Origin: Tetranychus cinnabarinus
Lineage: Eukaryota; Arthropoda; Arachnida; Trombidiformes; Tetranychidae
Reading direction: 5' to 3'
Assembly (NCBI GenBank): GCA_022266195.1
Contig: WHVY01000001.1
Span: forward strand, 9,176,001 to 9,240,000
DNA length: 64,000 nt
Numbering within the stretch: the first letter of the stretch is position 1; every line of letters starts with the position of its first letter. Of the stretch, positions 1 through 10,238 are shown piece after piece. The notes under the pieces are model-generated. The model had not been told where the DNA came from. It did not search any database and worked only from the letters and a program-made list of their open reading frames with translations. The position numbers and the translations under genes are program-made.

Positions 1-246
1 GGACTCCGCTTCATTATGCTATGGCTACTAGCAAAGTAGAACACATTGGCAAAATGCTAATCAAGGCTGGTGCTAATCGACAAATTCGTGATGTTGTGAG
101 TATTTTTTAGCTCTATAAAATATCTTCGAAACTCATTTTTATTCATAATTTCGTTTTTTTCGCAGAAAATGAGAACTCCAAGTTACTATTTCGTTTACAA
201 TGATGATATCAGAGCAATCAGATCGGAGGAAAAGGCAACTATTTAA
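1..246 (+). CDS. C-terminal end of an ankyrin-repeat protein (5' partial)
   Basis: Two exons of a gene that begins before the window. Exon 1 runs to 95 and is in frame from base 3. It reads TPLHYAMATSKVEHIGKML followed by IKAGANRQIRDV, which matches the ankyrin repeat consensus (TPLHYA, then L..AGAN). A GTGAGT donor starts at 96 and the intron ends with TTTCGCAG at 165. Exon 2 (166-246) keeps the frame (phase 0) and ends with TAA at 244-246 after 26 residues containing SYYFVYNDDIRAIRSEE, which is not a repeat. An AATAAA at 476-481 could be its polyadenylation signal. Ankyrin repeats mediate protein binding, so the specific role cannot be told from one repeat and a tail. The ankyrin call is firm. 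The protein identity is unknown. Confidence 0.8.
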
Positions 247-2501
247 ATGAGCATATCAATTGTAAATGACCTGTAACCTTTGTAGACAACTAAAACATAG
301 TGAGAGTGGCCTTTGTATTTAGATAAGTCGCCTTTTTTCCTAGCCAGTTGACAATCCAATTTTTTTGGTTCGAAGACGAGAAACGTTAAGATATAAACTG
401 TGAACATATCAAAATTAGATTTATAAAAATACAAATTGGATTGCAATTCAATGGAATATGCATTTTTGTTAACAAAATAAATTTTACATGAGAGTGAACC
501 ACTAAATTGTGAATCAGTGAGAGTCATAATGAAACTATTCCTTTGTTGATTAAAAATGATTACTGTTAACTGGGTTGTTTATTTTCAAAAAGTCACTTAT
601 TTATATAATGCTTCAATTGCCTTTCAACTTTAAATATATGCAATTGAAATGAGAAATCAACTATTCAAATTTAGTTGATTGTCAACAAATTTAAATTTGA
701 GAGCTTTGAAGATGGCTTTTAAATTGCTAAAATTTAAACTATTTTTAGTTTTCAAGTGAAGGTGAAATTGAAATTAACTTTGCATAAGGTGAGCCATGAA
801 GCTCGTCTTCAATTTATTAATTTGATTGTAATGATGAAAAAAAAGTGTAAAGATAAATTATTGATGAATTGAATCGAGCAACAAGTTTAGGAATAGATGA
901 TTATTTTAGAGAGAAATATAATGATGCTGATCAGGGTTAACCATTTTAAAGTGGTTTCAAATATGACCTCAAGGATGACCTTTTTCAAAAACCCTAAACT
1001 CGATTATAATCTTGATAATGGAAAGTGAAATGATTTTAATTTATTAATAAAGAAGGACAAGCAAACTGATTTGCTTGATTGTTTACAAGTTCAAAAATTT
1101 AATCAATGAATCTGAATGAAGATGGATTAAAGTATCTAACATGTTGTTTTAATATTTTGATTTGTTTCATTCAATTCATTTTAAAATTGTTAACATTTTA
1201 ATTTTACTGTTAAGATTTGCATCTTTAATTTGCCAACAGTTTAACAGACAATTGTTTGTTAATTGTAGATGAACGGTAAGAAAGCTTTCGCTTATCATTT
1301 CATTTCTGTTTCAAAGTTTATTGACTTCAATGTTATTCCAAATCAATTAATGGTGTATATTTTTATTCCTGTTGAAATATATCTAAAAGTGTAACCTGCT
1401 AGTTAACGGATCTATTTGTAATTTTAATTGCTGCTCAGTTAAACAATCAGATAAATTGTGTTATCAAGAAAAAGTTGGACTACAGATCGTCTCTTTGTTC
1501 ACTCTGGTGTTAACATTTTGGTTTCCTGATGATTGTAAGTGTCTTTTAATGGTAAATGCAAGTTTAGGTTCAATTATTCATCACAATTAGCAACATCAGT
1601 CATCTATTGATGATCTAGTTAACAGTCAGTAACATGGAGTGTTAACAATAATGGTAATCTTCGCAGAATCAACTCTTATTTATCAACTTTGAACATCTCA
1701 ATAAGAAAAGGAAAATTGTAAATTAAGGTAATTATATTAATTTTTAACAGGTCATTAGGTTGTTTATTAACACTATCCAGCTTAACCTGATCAGTTTGGT
1801 TATTATACCATCGATCAACGGTGTAATAAAGCTGCAAGGGTCAGCCCTTTGACCAGACAAGTCTTCACTTGAAACCAGCAAATGGACAGACTGAAAATAC
1901 TGGTGAAAGTTTATTGTATTCAGTCTTATTGGAGTAGCACAAAATGTATCCTTAACCAGTTGTGAACAAAATCCAAAACACTATCATCTTTATTTGCATT
2001 TAAATTAAGAAACTTAACATGTTTAATGATTATCACAATATAATTAAATAGCTATTTAGCCTGGTAACCTTGAGGACATACAATTTGATCGATTAACTTT
2101 AATCTTTACTGATTTTCTAACTCAAATATGTTGACTCGATCCGCAAAAAGATGGTAAAGATGACTTTAAGAACGAGGAGGTTCAAAAGGAAAGGAAAGGA
2201 ACTAAAGAGGAGGGAGGAGAGGACGAAAAGAAAGTGATACAAGTGATAAGTTTATCCATATATAATACGAAATGTCGTTAAATGTTGGGTCACTTTTTTT
2301 GTGCTGACTGTAAAAATTAGAGATAAAAGACACTCATAGTTGAACTCATAGTTGAACTCACAGTATGTCTCATAGTTGAACTGTTTAAACGTTAAAGAAA
2401 CGTCTTTTCTTTGTCTTCTTTTGCATTCCTTTTTCTTTGTCTCTCTGTGTTCTACGTGACTTTTCTTTCTTTTTTCTGTCATTTGTTTTTGTTTCGCAAA
2501 A
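247..2501. other. AT-rich intergenic spacer
   Basis: No convincing coding segment was seen on either strand; the open frames here are short and AT-biased. A short imperfect tandem array of the unit CTCATAGTTGAA lies at about 2332-2381, some 120 bp before the next start codon. It is followed by a pyrimidine-rich leader up to the ATG at 2502. A TATATAATA string near 2258-2266 could be a core promoter element for the downstream gene, but this is only a guess. Confidence 0.5.
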
Positions 2502-3531
2502 ATGGCTACTTTTACCAAATTATCCCTTTCAATGTTTCAATTTTTACTCATCGTTTCTATTGTAATTAATGTTGTTCAATGTGGACCTAAATGTAACATT
2601 AATAAAGCTGATAAATGTGCTGCAGATGTGTTCGTTTTTGGACATTCAAATATTACGCTACCGGAAAACTCAGAACAAGTTGAACAACATTGCAAGTAAG
2701 TAATATTTGTTTCAACAATTTTTTAATCAAGATTCCTTTCTTATGCACTGTTGCGTTGATTGTTGCTTTGAGCTAAAGAAGGCTCAATTCAGACCGACTG
2801 GCTGAAAATTTTTACTGGTAACCACTTTTGTTTTTCAGAGCACGCTTTCAAGCTTTAAGATGCGTTCAAAATTATATCCGAGATTGTTTAACTCTATTCC
2901 CGAAGCAAGTTGTGTCTTTATTGATTAAAGGAGCTGCTAACAATGCCAAACAACAGTGTAAAATTGATCGTCAAGGTAAATATACAATTTTTTATTAGAT
3001 AATTTTGCAACCTATGTAACTTGCTATCTATTTTGCAGAGTTTATCGAAAGATCAAAGTGCTATCGTAAAAACCGTGAAGGTTTGGGACAATGCATGAAA
3101 AAATTAATAGTAGAATTGGCAGAAGCTGAGAAACAAAAGGATAAAGTTCCATTAACTTGCTGGTAAGTTGGTTTATATTGATTTCGGCGATTTTTTTTGC
3201 TATCTTTGAATTTCTTTTCTAAATCGTTATTCATTCATCTTTTTTTTAATTTGATAGCATTTTACGACAGTACCGAGATTGCAGTATAAAAATATTGGAT
3301 GCTGATCAGGAACAATGCAAACCTGATGATTCGAGATATTTCTTGAAGATGGTTGAAGGAAACGCTGCTGATGTTTTTGAACTTGTTTGCCGTAACAATA
3401 GAAAGATTGAGAAGCCAGTCAACAGCAAAGGGGAAAAGGTCTGCCTTGAAATAAATGAGCGTCAGGCAAAATCATCGAGCAGGCGAACATTGTCGCTATT
3501 ACCTTCTTATATCAAAATCTTTACCGAATAA
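2502..3531 (+). CDS. Secreted cysteine-rich protein, possibly 27 kDa hemolymph protein (DUF1397)-like
   Basis: Four exons: 2502-2695, 2839-2975, 3039-3162 and 3258-3531, joined by short GT-AG introns (donors GTAAGT, GTAAAT, GTAAGT). The joined frame is continuous and gives 242 residues (about 27 kDa). The N terminus is a clear signal peptide, with hydrophobic stretch FQFLLIVSIVINVVQC at residues 12-27. The mature part is rich in spaced cysteines: KC..KC, HC, RCV..YIRDC, QQCK, KCY, QCM, TCC, YRDC, EQC, VC and VC. Patterns such as CVQNYIRDCLTLF and LTCCILRQYRDC are typical of small disulfide-bonded, mostly helical secreted arthropod proteins. The length and cysteine layout resemble the 27 kDa hemolymph protein family, but that assignment is from memory of the pattern and is tentative. 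The tail after the last Cys is basic (SSSRRTLSLLPSY). No enzyme motif was seen. The start is the first ATG before the signal peptide. Confidence 0.8.
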
Positions 3532-5866
3532 TCTGGTTCATCTTCCATAACCAATATTCAATATTCTGTTCATAACCATGTTCATCTACACAAACCATCA
3601 ACCTGGACTCATAACCAGTTCTGATAAATTTCCGTGTCTCCTGTCTAACAAAATTGTGTCTCCATGTAAATTAAACCAAATTTCACCCACAAGGAAACAA
3701 AAGAAAAACGACCTGTATCCAGCAGTTTCAATCATTGTTTGTTCTCCTCTTTTATCCTCAAAGTTAAATGTCACCTTTGTAAATAATTTTGCTTTATAAA
3801 AAAAATCAAGATCTCAACATTTTTGGTAAAATATTATTTTTTGTCCATGATAAAGATGTCCTTGTCCAGTCAATACTCCAAAAAGAAACTGAAATCAAAC
3901 TTGTATTACATGTATACATATACACGTATACATTCATTAAATCAATAAATATGAAATGCATTTCACCAAAATCAATCATAGCTAAAATGATATCCCTTAA
4001 ACAAAACAAATAAAAATTAATAAATACCTTCAGATACTCACCTGTTTAGCAGTTTTTACTTTGCTTTTTAGAAAGAATCAGAATTTAACTTTAAACCAAT
4101 GTATATAAGTCGAGATTACATTAGAGATCCAATGCTTGTACTCTCTGGATGTAATCGAATCATAAATTCAAAAAATTAATAAATTGTTGATCAGATCCTT
4201 TTAGTTGTAAATCGCAAAATTGGTTTAACTAAACTTACAAAACTTGTGGAAAACTTTACAAGAATTAAGGTTTGCAGCTGCCATCTACTGTTTCATTACA
4301 ACAGCCCACGAACTTGGAGAGGTAAATTTGAATCAACACTCTCCATAAAAAGTCCATTAATATAAACTTTTTGTTATTCAACCTTACAGTTGAAACTTTT
4401 AGCCCACTTAGACGAGAGATTTAAAATTTAACAATTAATTCTGAAGGATTGATTAGTTGCATGACTGATTAGCTGCAAGTTTATTTACTGTTGAACAGAT
4501 TAAAAATGTTTGTTTTGATTCTCATTTTACTTGATTCATTAGCATTTGGATTTAACGGTTAATTTATCAAAAAAGGTTCCTCTTTTAACACACCAAAGAT
4601 CATTAATATATTATGCAAACTTGACAAAAAATGCATTAACTCTATTGAACAATAGATGGAAACAAAAGGCTATCATCACTCATCAAGATTCATTTACATG
4701 AACCTGGTAAAGGTGAAGAGGCTGAAAGATACGATAAAAAATGGTAAATTTTGTGTAGCATTAATGGAAACACACAAAACTGAATAATTGAACAAAGAGA
4801 GAAAAGATTGAGATTGAAAATGTTGTTTAATCCAATTTGAATTGTCTTGTCCGCGACCATTAAATTGTCCAAAGGGAGGCAAATTAAGATGATAATAAGT
4901 ACTATAAAAGGTGTTTAAATGAGGAAGATGTTTGGTTTTATCTTTTGTATTTTGTTTCCTTTTATCATAATAATCACAATGTAATTGCTATCATTATTAT
5001 TGTATTGAAAAGAAACATTGATAGACCTCCATTGAAGGGCGTAGGTTGTTAGATGAAGATGAGGATGAGCCTGAAGAAGAAATGGTTTTAATGAAGCCCT
5101 TAAAAAGATCAACTATGAACCAGAATCCAGAATAATAATGTAAGAAGAAAACAGTTAAGATCTTGTGAAGAGAAAAGGATCCACCTTGAGGCAAGAAGCC
5201 AGGCGAGAGGATAAAGGAGGAAGATATGAAGATGAAGCCTGAAAAAATACTAGATGGTGATGATGATCATGTCTTCAAATCTTAAATATAACCTAAATAG
5301 GAATCAAATAAGGGCTTATGTAACAACAGCAACCATCAATAGAGCCAACAAAGTAAACTTGGGATAAGCTTCCGGGCAGCTAGAAGCAATGATAAAGATG
5401 ATGAGAAGTGATGAAAATAGGTTTAAGTTGAGTTGTTCAATGTAACCCAAAAAAAAGGATTTGGTAATCTTGAGGTACAAGTGAAAGACGCTTTCCATAT
5501 CCATTGTTTGTCTTTGCAAAGGTTCCATATAAGTACATCAGCTTTTCACCTATCAATAAGGTTTGATGGTTAATCAAGGCGTAAAGATGATGAACCAAAT
5601 CTATATGAAAAGGCAATGAACACAATATTAATATAAGAGTTGATTAAATTGAGAGTGACAATTGTTGGGTCTATCAATAAGAGTAGGTATTGTGACCAAG
5701 ACAGATAACTTAAAAATTTTGTGAAAAGGTTTTAGGCTTTTATATAAAAAAATAACTGAATTATAATGAATTGTGGGAAAGCTTCAAATAGTTGATAAAT
5801 CTTCAAGTAAATTAAGTAAATTTAAAGGAAAGGAATTTTTATTTGTTTGATAAAATTGAATTTCAG
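3532..5866. other. AT-rich spacer without a supported gene
   Basis: Holds the 3' UTR of the cysteine-rich gene (several AATAAA-type strings between about 3940 and 4025) and then low-complexity AT-rich DNA. Several 60-75 codon frames on the minus strand between 4690 and 5625 overlap one another in different frames, carry no motif and have no consistent splice context, so no gene is called. Confidence 0.45.
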
Positions 5867-6059
5867 TTGGTCAAGTGTATCGACCAATAAATTACAGATT
5901 TTGCTATTTGAATTTATTCAAAAATACGATGAAGATTTTTGGGTTCAAAATGATATGATTGCAATAAATGAAACTCTCGATGTTATTAAAAATTTTCAAA
6001 CTGATCAGCGTTACTTGAATGAGAAAGTTGTAAATCAGATTCTTTTCATTTACAATTAA
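5867..6059 (+). other. Possible last exon or gene remnant of unknown kind
   Basis: A TTTCAG acceptor-like site ends at 5866. It is followed by an open frame of about 63 codons that starts WSSVSTNKLQILLFEFIQKY, continues with acidic and aromatic residues (DEDFWVQND, NETLDVIKNF) and ends in TAA at 6057-6059, with AATAAA directly after. The amino-acid mix is more protein-like than in neighbouring random frames. No upstream exon was found and the family is not recognised. It lies just left of the long-inverted-repeat element, so it could be a host exon, a captured fragment or chance. Confidence 0.25.
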
Positions 6060-6369
6060 AATAAAGATTGATCAATAGCTAAGAGACATTTTGTTTCAAC
6101 TTCAGGGCAAGTTGGATATAAAGGATGAAGACCAAAAGAATAGGTCAAAGTGCCTAGAAATAGAATTTTTTCAAAGTCTCGCATAAGATGTGAATGCCAT
6201 GCCAATACCATAAATCGATTCCATTTTTCGAAATAATGTTTAGTTTCTGAGTTATCTGGTAAAGAATATCAATATGCTGAAAATGAACTGAACCAGTTTT
6301 GAGTGACAAAGTATTTTCAATATTCTGTACATAATCGACTGCCCCCTATTTGAAAAATGTAGCGCCATA

Positions 6370-6773
6370 CCGGGCGTTTTTTTTCATTTTACGCCTTCAT
6401 GCAGGCATAACTGACGAACGGTTAGTGCTTCAGACTTCAGACTTGAACCATAAGCTTATCCAGATTGCAAAACGATAAATTCAAGGGCTCAAGGTTATTC
6501 AAGGTCAATTCTTTATTTGACCTCTAATTGACATTGAAAGGTCATTCTCTGAAATGGCAAAACTTTTCTGACCCGTTAGTGTTATGAGTTATGAACATGT
6601 AACTAAAACTAACGGGTCAGAAAAATTTTGCCATTTCATTTCATTTAACCTTGAGCCCTTGAATTTATCGTTGTGCAATCTGAATAAGCTTATGGTTCAA
6701 GTCTGAAGTCTGTAGCACTAACGGTTCGTGAGTTATGCCTGTATTAAGGCGTAAAATGAAAATAAACGCCCAG
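6370..6773. mobile_element. 404-bp palindromic MITE with TA target duplication, nested in another element
   Basis: The termini are CCGGGCGTTTTTTTTCATTT at 6370 and, read inward from the other end, CTGGGCGTTTATTTTCATTT from 6773. TA flanks both sides (6368-6369 and 6774-6775). The two halves are inverted copies over most of their length (for example CTTGAACCATAAGCTTAT against ATAAGCTTATGGTTCAAG, and TTTCTGACCCGTTAG against CTAACGGGTCAGAAA). The insertion is directly provable: removing the MITE and one TA restores continuity with the undisturbed opposite arm of the host element. It has no coding capacity. TA duplication points to mobilisation by a Tc1/mariner-type transposase. Confidence 0.85.
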
Positions 6774-7029
6774 TACTTCTATCATCGGGGCGTCTATGAT
6801 CGTCTAAGTTCACTAATTATTTCAGTTGGCGATGAAAATGTTCTTATAACCAGTGCGGTTCTAAGTTCACCTGCAATCACAAGCATTGACCGATCTTCAC
6901 TTATCTCCATTAAGTTAATTGAACCAATATTTTTATCAATATCTTCGATTGAAACATCTGATTTACTTGTGTTTTTAATTGAACCACAACCCATTGTACG
7001 CAGCATATCGTCTCTGTCATTAATCATGA

Positions 7030-7212
7030 ATTTTGGGTGATGTTCCTGATGAATTTGAAGTGGAAGATGACCCTCAACTCGTTTACGACCTTCATAGACT
7101 ACTTCATCGAGCACTGGACAACCCATCAATAATGATTGATGATCCAGATGAGGAGTTAATAGCAAGGCCCGCCGAATATATACGCGAATGGCTTATCAAC
7201 AACCGGCTGTAA
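7030..7212 (+). pseudogene. Coding-like fragment inside the long-inverted-repeat element
   Basis: An open frame of 60 codons after a TGA at 7027-7029 reads ILGDVPDEFEVEDDPQLVYD, then LHRLLHRALDNPSIM, then IDDPDEELIARPAEYIRE and WLINNRL before TAA at 7210-7212. It is strongly acidic and looks like the end of a real protein. The upstream part is not open in this frame, so it is a decayed 3' end or a last exon. The opposite strand over 6794-7165 is also open (123 codons), so the coding strand is not certain. The family is not recognised. Confidence 0.35.
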
Positions 7213-7915
7213 TTTTTTATCGTAACGAGAAGCACAGAAATGAATGCGTACATAATCGAGCGTGAGGAGCCTGTGGCCTTGCCTAACGAACATTAAATAA
7301 TTCACTTAGCATGAACAATGTTACATGAATAAATGCTATTTGATATTTTTCAATAATCACTCTCAACTGCTGTTATGGTTAATGTTATCGCTGCGCTTTT
7401 GAAAGAGATATAGTAGTGACTGTTAAGCTGAATAATATAGGCGTAATTCAAGTCTTTAAGAGTGGTCATGCAAATCGTACTAAAATACGAAAAAACAGAT
7501 GTTTGCCTTATTGCTTGATTGAATGTATTGATTTCAATAGCAATCACATATATTCTACTCAGGCAGGTTATATGCGAATATACATGTTGAGATCGGATCA
7601 TTTGTGGACGACTAATAGTGTCACAACATGAACCTAAGTCTGCGTCTAATAAATCTAACCAATTCACATGAACTTTGCTTATTATACGTTAGCTGAGTTT
7701 CCTGGCTTAGTTTCCTGGCTTGGAATTCGGATTTGATATACTTTTAAAGTAATTATTACCTTCAAGTTTGACATAAAAAAATTCAGTCATTTACCAGAGC
7801 TCCGTTAGTTTTATCCAGTCATCACCACGAAGAGGTTGAGTTGGATTTTGATGACCGCCCTGATAATGAGTCCGCCCCGCCCTTAAGTCAATATCAAGGT
7901 TATTTTTTTTGTAGA

Positions 7916-8190
7916 TCATTGGTAGATCTTCTTAAGGAGAGCACGATGTGCACATCCTGATGTACTTGACAATTCACCTTGCAGTGACCTTGCCACCGTA
8001 CCAAGCTCTTGAGCTGCTTGGAAATCAGCAATCGCTTGCTTTTTCATTTCCCTAGCAGCTTCCCCCCTGTCTCAGTTTCAGTGATATTTTCACTTTTAAT
8101 GGAAGAATTTTTTTGAAACATCTCAAGCGATTGCTTGAATTTCTTCGCCGCTCTATTTTCCTCTTTCCTGGCTTTTCGTATCAGTATCAA
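7916..8190 (-). pseudogene. Frameshifted coding-like fragment inside the long-inverted-repeat element
   Basis: Read on the minus strand, one frame gives a basic, helix-prone segment (RKARKEENRAAKKFKQSLEM and onward) that stops shortly after a run of six G. One frame over, starting at the codon GAA at 8060-8062, a second segment continues naturally (EAAREMKKQAIADFQAAQEL, then GTVARSLQGEL and HRALLKKIYQ) to TGA at 7916-7918. The simplest reading is one C-terminal region broken by loss of one G in the homopolymer. It converges on the plus-strand fragment ending at 7212. The family is not recognised. It may be an element-borne protein or a captured host gene. Confidence 0.4.
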
Positions 8191-8649
8191 GGGTTACCAG
8201 AAACGTCATAGACGCCCCGATGATAGAAATATAGCGATACATTTTTTTGGATAGAGGACAGGCACTTATGTTTAGAATATCGAAAATACTTTGTCACTCA
8301 AATCATTTAAGTGACCAAAAAACTGAAAACCGCAAAAAATATTAAGTGTTACCGGAAAAGTCACAGATGATAGAAATATACCGATACATTTTTTTTGGAT
8401 AGGAAGCAGTTGATTATAAAAAAATATTGAAAATACTTAGTCACTCAAAACTGGTACAGGCAGTTTTCAACATTTCAACATTTTTTACCTGATAACTCAA
8501 AAACAATACATCATATCGAAAAATGGAATCAATTTTTGTAATTGGCATAAAATATTACATCTTACAAGAGACTTTAAAGAAATTCTATTTTTTAGGCAGT
8601 TTTGGTCATTATCCTTTGACTGTTATCCAAATGAACTTTTAGGTTAGTA

Positions 8650-10238
8650 CACTGCTGGCAATAAGTATGAGGACAGTAGTTTTTTTTGAATAATTTTTCT
8701 GTGAAGTGTTTGTTTGTTTACTGGTTAGTATCAATTGAAAGTCAATGCAAAATTACGTATTTTAAGTTAAAAAAAATTAGAGACAAAAAATAAATTAGAT
8801 AAAAAAATTTGAGAAAATTAGTTTTGCGCATGGCAAAAATTATGAGGACAGAAATTAAAAACAATTAATAATCGATTTGCGATCCGTTAGCCTTAATTAC
8901 TTCAAAAATTCTTGTGTCCATAGACCTAATGAGTGTTTGTAGGTAACTTGGATTCATGTTGTACCAGATTTCTTGAACGCAGTCCCAAAGTTCATCCACA
9001 GTTCGAAATTGTCGCTGATTCTTGTAAACTTTTTGTGCCATCAAGCCCCAAAGGTTTTCGATCGGGTTCAGATCGGGTGAACATGATGGCCAATCCAATA
9101 GTTGCACATTGTTTTGCCGGAAAAACTCCATTGATGACTTCGAAGTGTGAATTCGAGCATTATCTTGTTGGTATATCCACTCATTCCCAGCCAAATTTGT
9201 AGCATTTTCAATTAGATTTTCTGACAAAACCTTTTGATAATCCTCACTATTCATCTTCGTAGATATCCTAACTAGCGGTAGAACACCATTAAAACAAAAA
9301 GCACCCCATACCATGAGCGTACCACCTCCGAAATTGCGCTTAGAAAAAATTCGTTTGTCCTTCCGAATGTCGTGCCAATAACATTTCTGTCCATCAGGAC
9401 CATCAAGATTGAATTTTTTCTCATCACTAAACACTACTTGTATCCATTTATCACCATAACTCATGTGTTTTTTAGCGAATTCCAATCGGGCACTAATATG
9501 GTTCTCTGTCAACCTTGGACGATGATCCATTGCTTCGTACTCCATAAATCCAGAATCTTGAATTGCGTTTAACACTGTCCTACGGCATACTGGAAGCTGA
9601 GTTTCCTTGAGAATATCAGCACACGAATGATTACCTTCAGATGATAACCTTAAAATCCGTCTGCAATCACGATCTGATAACTTTTTAGGGCGTCCAGACC
9701 TCGGTGTTGCACCATAATCTTCACCTAACTTGAGACAATTGCTTACTACAGTCTTAGATCGACCAATTTTTTCAGCAATCTGTCTCAGCGATAGTTTCTG
9801 TTCATGGTAGGCTTTGATTGCACCAATTTCTTCAGCTGTAAGTTTATTTCCGGATGGCATTATGTAATGTTAGTAGAAAAGCACAAAAAATCGAAAAAAA
9901 GTTGCAAAAATGAAAAATTTCTGCCAAATTATCTGAAGTTAACTGAATGACTGAGTGTTTCTGACCAATTCTGACAATATTTATGCCTAAATCATCATCT
10001 GGTGCCAATCCGTAGTTGTTTTTAATCCTGTCCTCATAATTTTTGCCATATGCTTAAGCCATTTTCTCCCTTTTTAATCCAATCTATGCTAATTAGCGTT
10101 CAAAGTCGGAATCTTTTTCATCCAATATTTCTTAGAAATCAATAATCTAGCTAAAACAATTGGATTAGTTCACTAATTGGATCAATTCACTGAAATATTC
10201 AAAAAAATCTGCTGTCCTCATACTTATTGCCAGCAGTG
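8650..10238 (-). mobile_element. Complete Tc1/mariner element with IR/DR-type termini
   Basis: A 1589-bp element flanked by TA on both sides (8648-8649 and 10239-10240). The outer 27 bp of both ends agree (CACTGCTGGCAATAAGTATG...). Each terminal inverted repeat contains a second copy of the motif about 175-185 bp inward: GGCAATAAGTATGAGGACAG at 8657-8676 and GGCAAAAATTATGAGGACAG at 8832-8851, mirrored at 10212-10231 and 10028-10047. Two directly repeated transposase-binding-like sites per end is the IR/DR layout known from Sleeping Beauty and related Tc1 elements. The insertion lies about 10 bp beyond the recognisable right arm of the older long-inverted-repeat element. A single intact transposase gene fills the minus strand. 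Confidence 0.93.
8865..9860 (-). CDS. Tc1-family transposase (DD34E), intact
   Basis: A 331-residue cut-and-paste transposase with no stop or frameshift, normal length for Tc1. The N terminus has paired helix-turn-helix regions (about residues 7-45 and 65-105) separated by a GRPR-like AT-hook (SGRPKKLS, 55-62), which bind the terminal repeats. The catalytic triad is visible: Asp146 in VVFSDEKKF, Asp233 in YQQDNARIHTS and Glu268 in SPDLNPIENLW, with 34 residues between the last two. The enzyme cuts the element out and reinserts it at TA. The start ATG at 9858-9860 is preceded by AT-rich DNA inside the left (5') terminal region. Intact catalytic residues and termini suggest it was active recently. 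Whether it is still expressed cannot be told. Confidence 0.95.
   Translation of the reverse strand: MPSGNKLTAEEIGAIKAYHEQKLSLRQIAEKIGRSKTVVSNCLKLGEDYGATPRSGRPKKLSDRDCRRILRLSSEGNHSCADILKETQLPVCRRTVLNAIQDSGFMEYEAMDHRPRLTENHISARLEFAKKHMSYGDKWIQVVFSDEKKFNLDGPDGQKCYWHDIRKDKRIFSKRNFGGGTLMVWGAFCFNGVLPLVRISTKMNSEDYQKVLSENLIENATNLAGNEWIYQQDNARIHTSKSSMEFFRQNNVQLLDWPSCSPDLNPIENLWGLMAQKVYKNQRQFRTVDELWDCVQEIWYNMNPSYLQTLIRSMDTRIFEVIKANGSQIDY

Larger units (their letters stand above)
6110..8640. mobile_element. Long-inverted-repeat DNA transposon, degenerate, interrupted by a MITE
   Basis: The left arm (about 6110-6368, resuming at 6776-6800) is repeated in reverse orientation at about 8200-8640. Matching blocks include TAGAATTTnnTnAAAGTCTC, GATTCCATTTTTCGA, CCAGTTTTGAGTGAC, AAGTATTTTCAATATT and TCTATCATCGGGGCGTCTAT (6778-6797 against its reverse complement at 8208-8227). 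The interior (about 6800-8190) holds two broken coding-like stretches that converge, one on each strand. The right arm carries an internal tandem duplication of about 150 bp, seen by comparing GTTACC at 8193 with GTTACC at 8348. The outer ends and target-site duplication could not be fixed. Arms of about 300-430 bp suggest a foldback-like or long-TIR DNA transposon, but the superfamily is not recognised. The element is old enough for many mismatches between arms. Confidence 0.7.

Noticed and set aside
4690..5625. Cluster of overlapping minus-strand frames
   Set aside because: Several frames overlap each other with no motif and no way to join them into one reading frame.
6794..7165. 123-codon minus-strand frame as the main gene of the long-inverted-repeat element
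   Set aside because: It overlaps the plus-strand stretch 7030-7212, which reads more like a protein end. Neither has a recognised domain, so only the fragment is listed, with low confidence.
8933..9572. Plus-strand frames within the Tc1 element
   Set aside because: Antisense shadows of the transposase gene.
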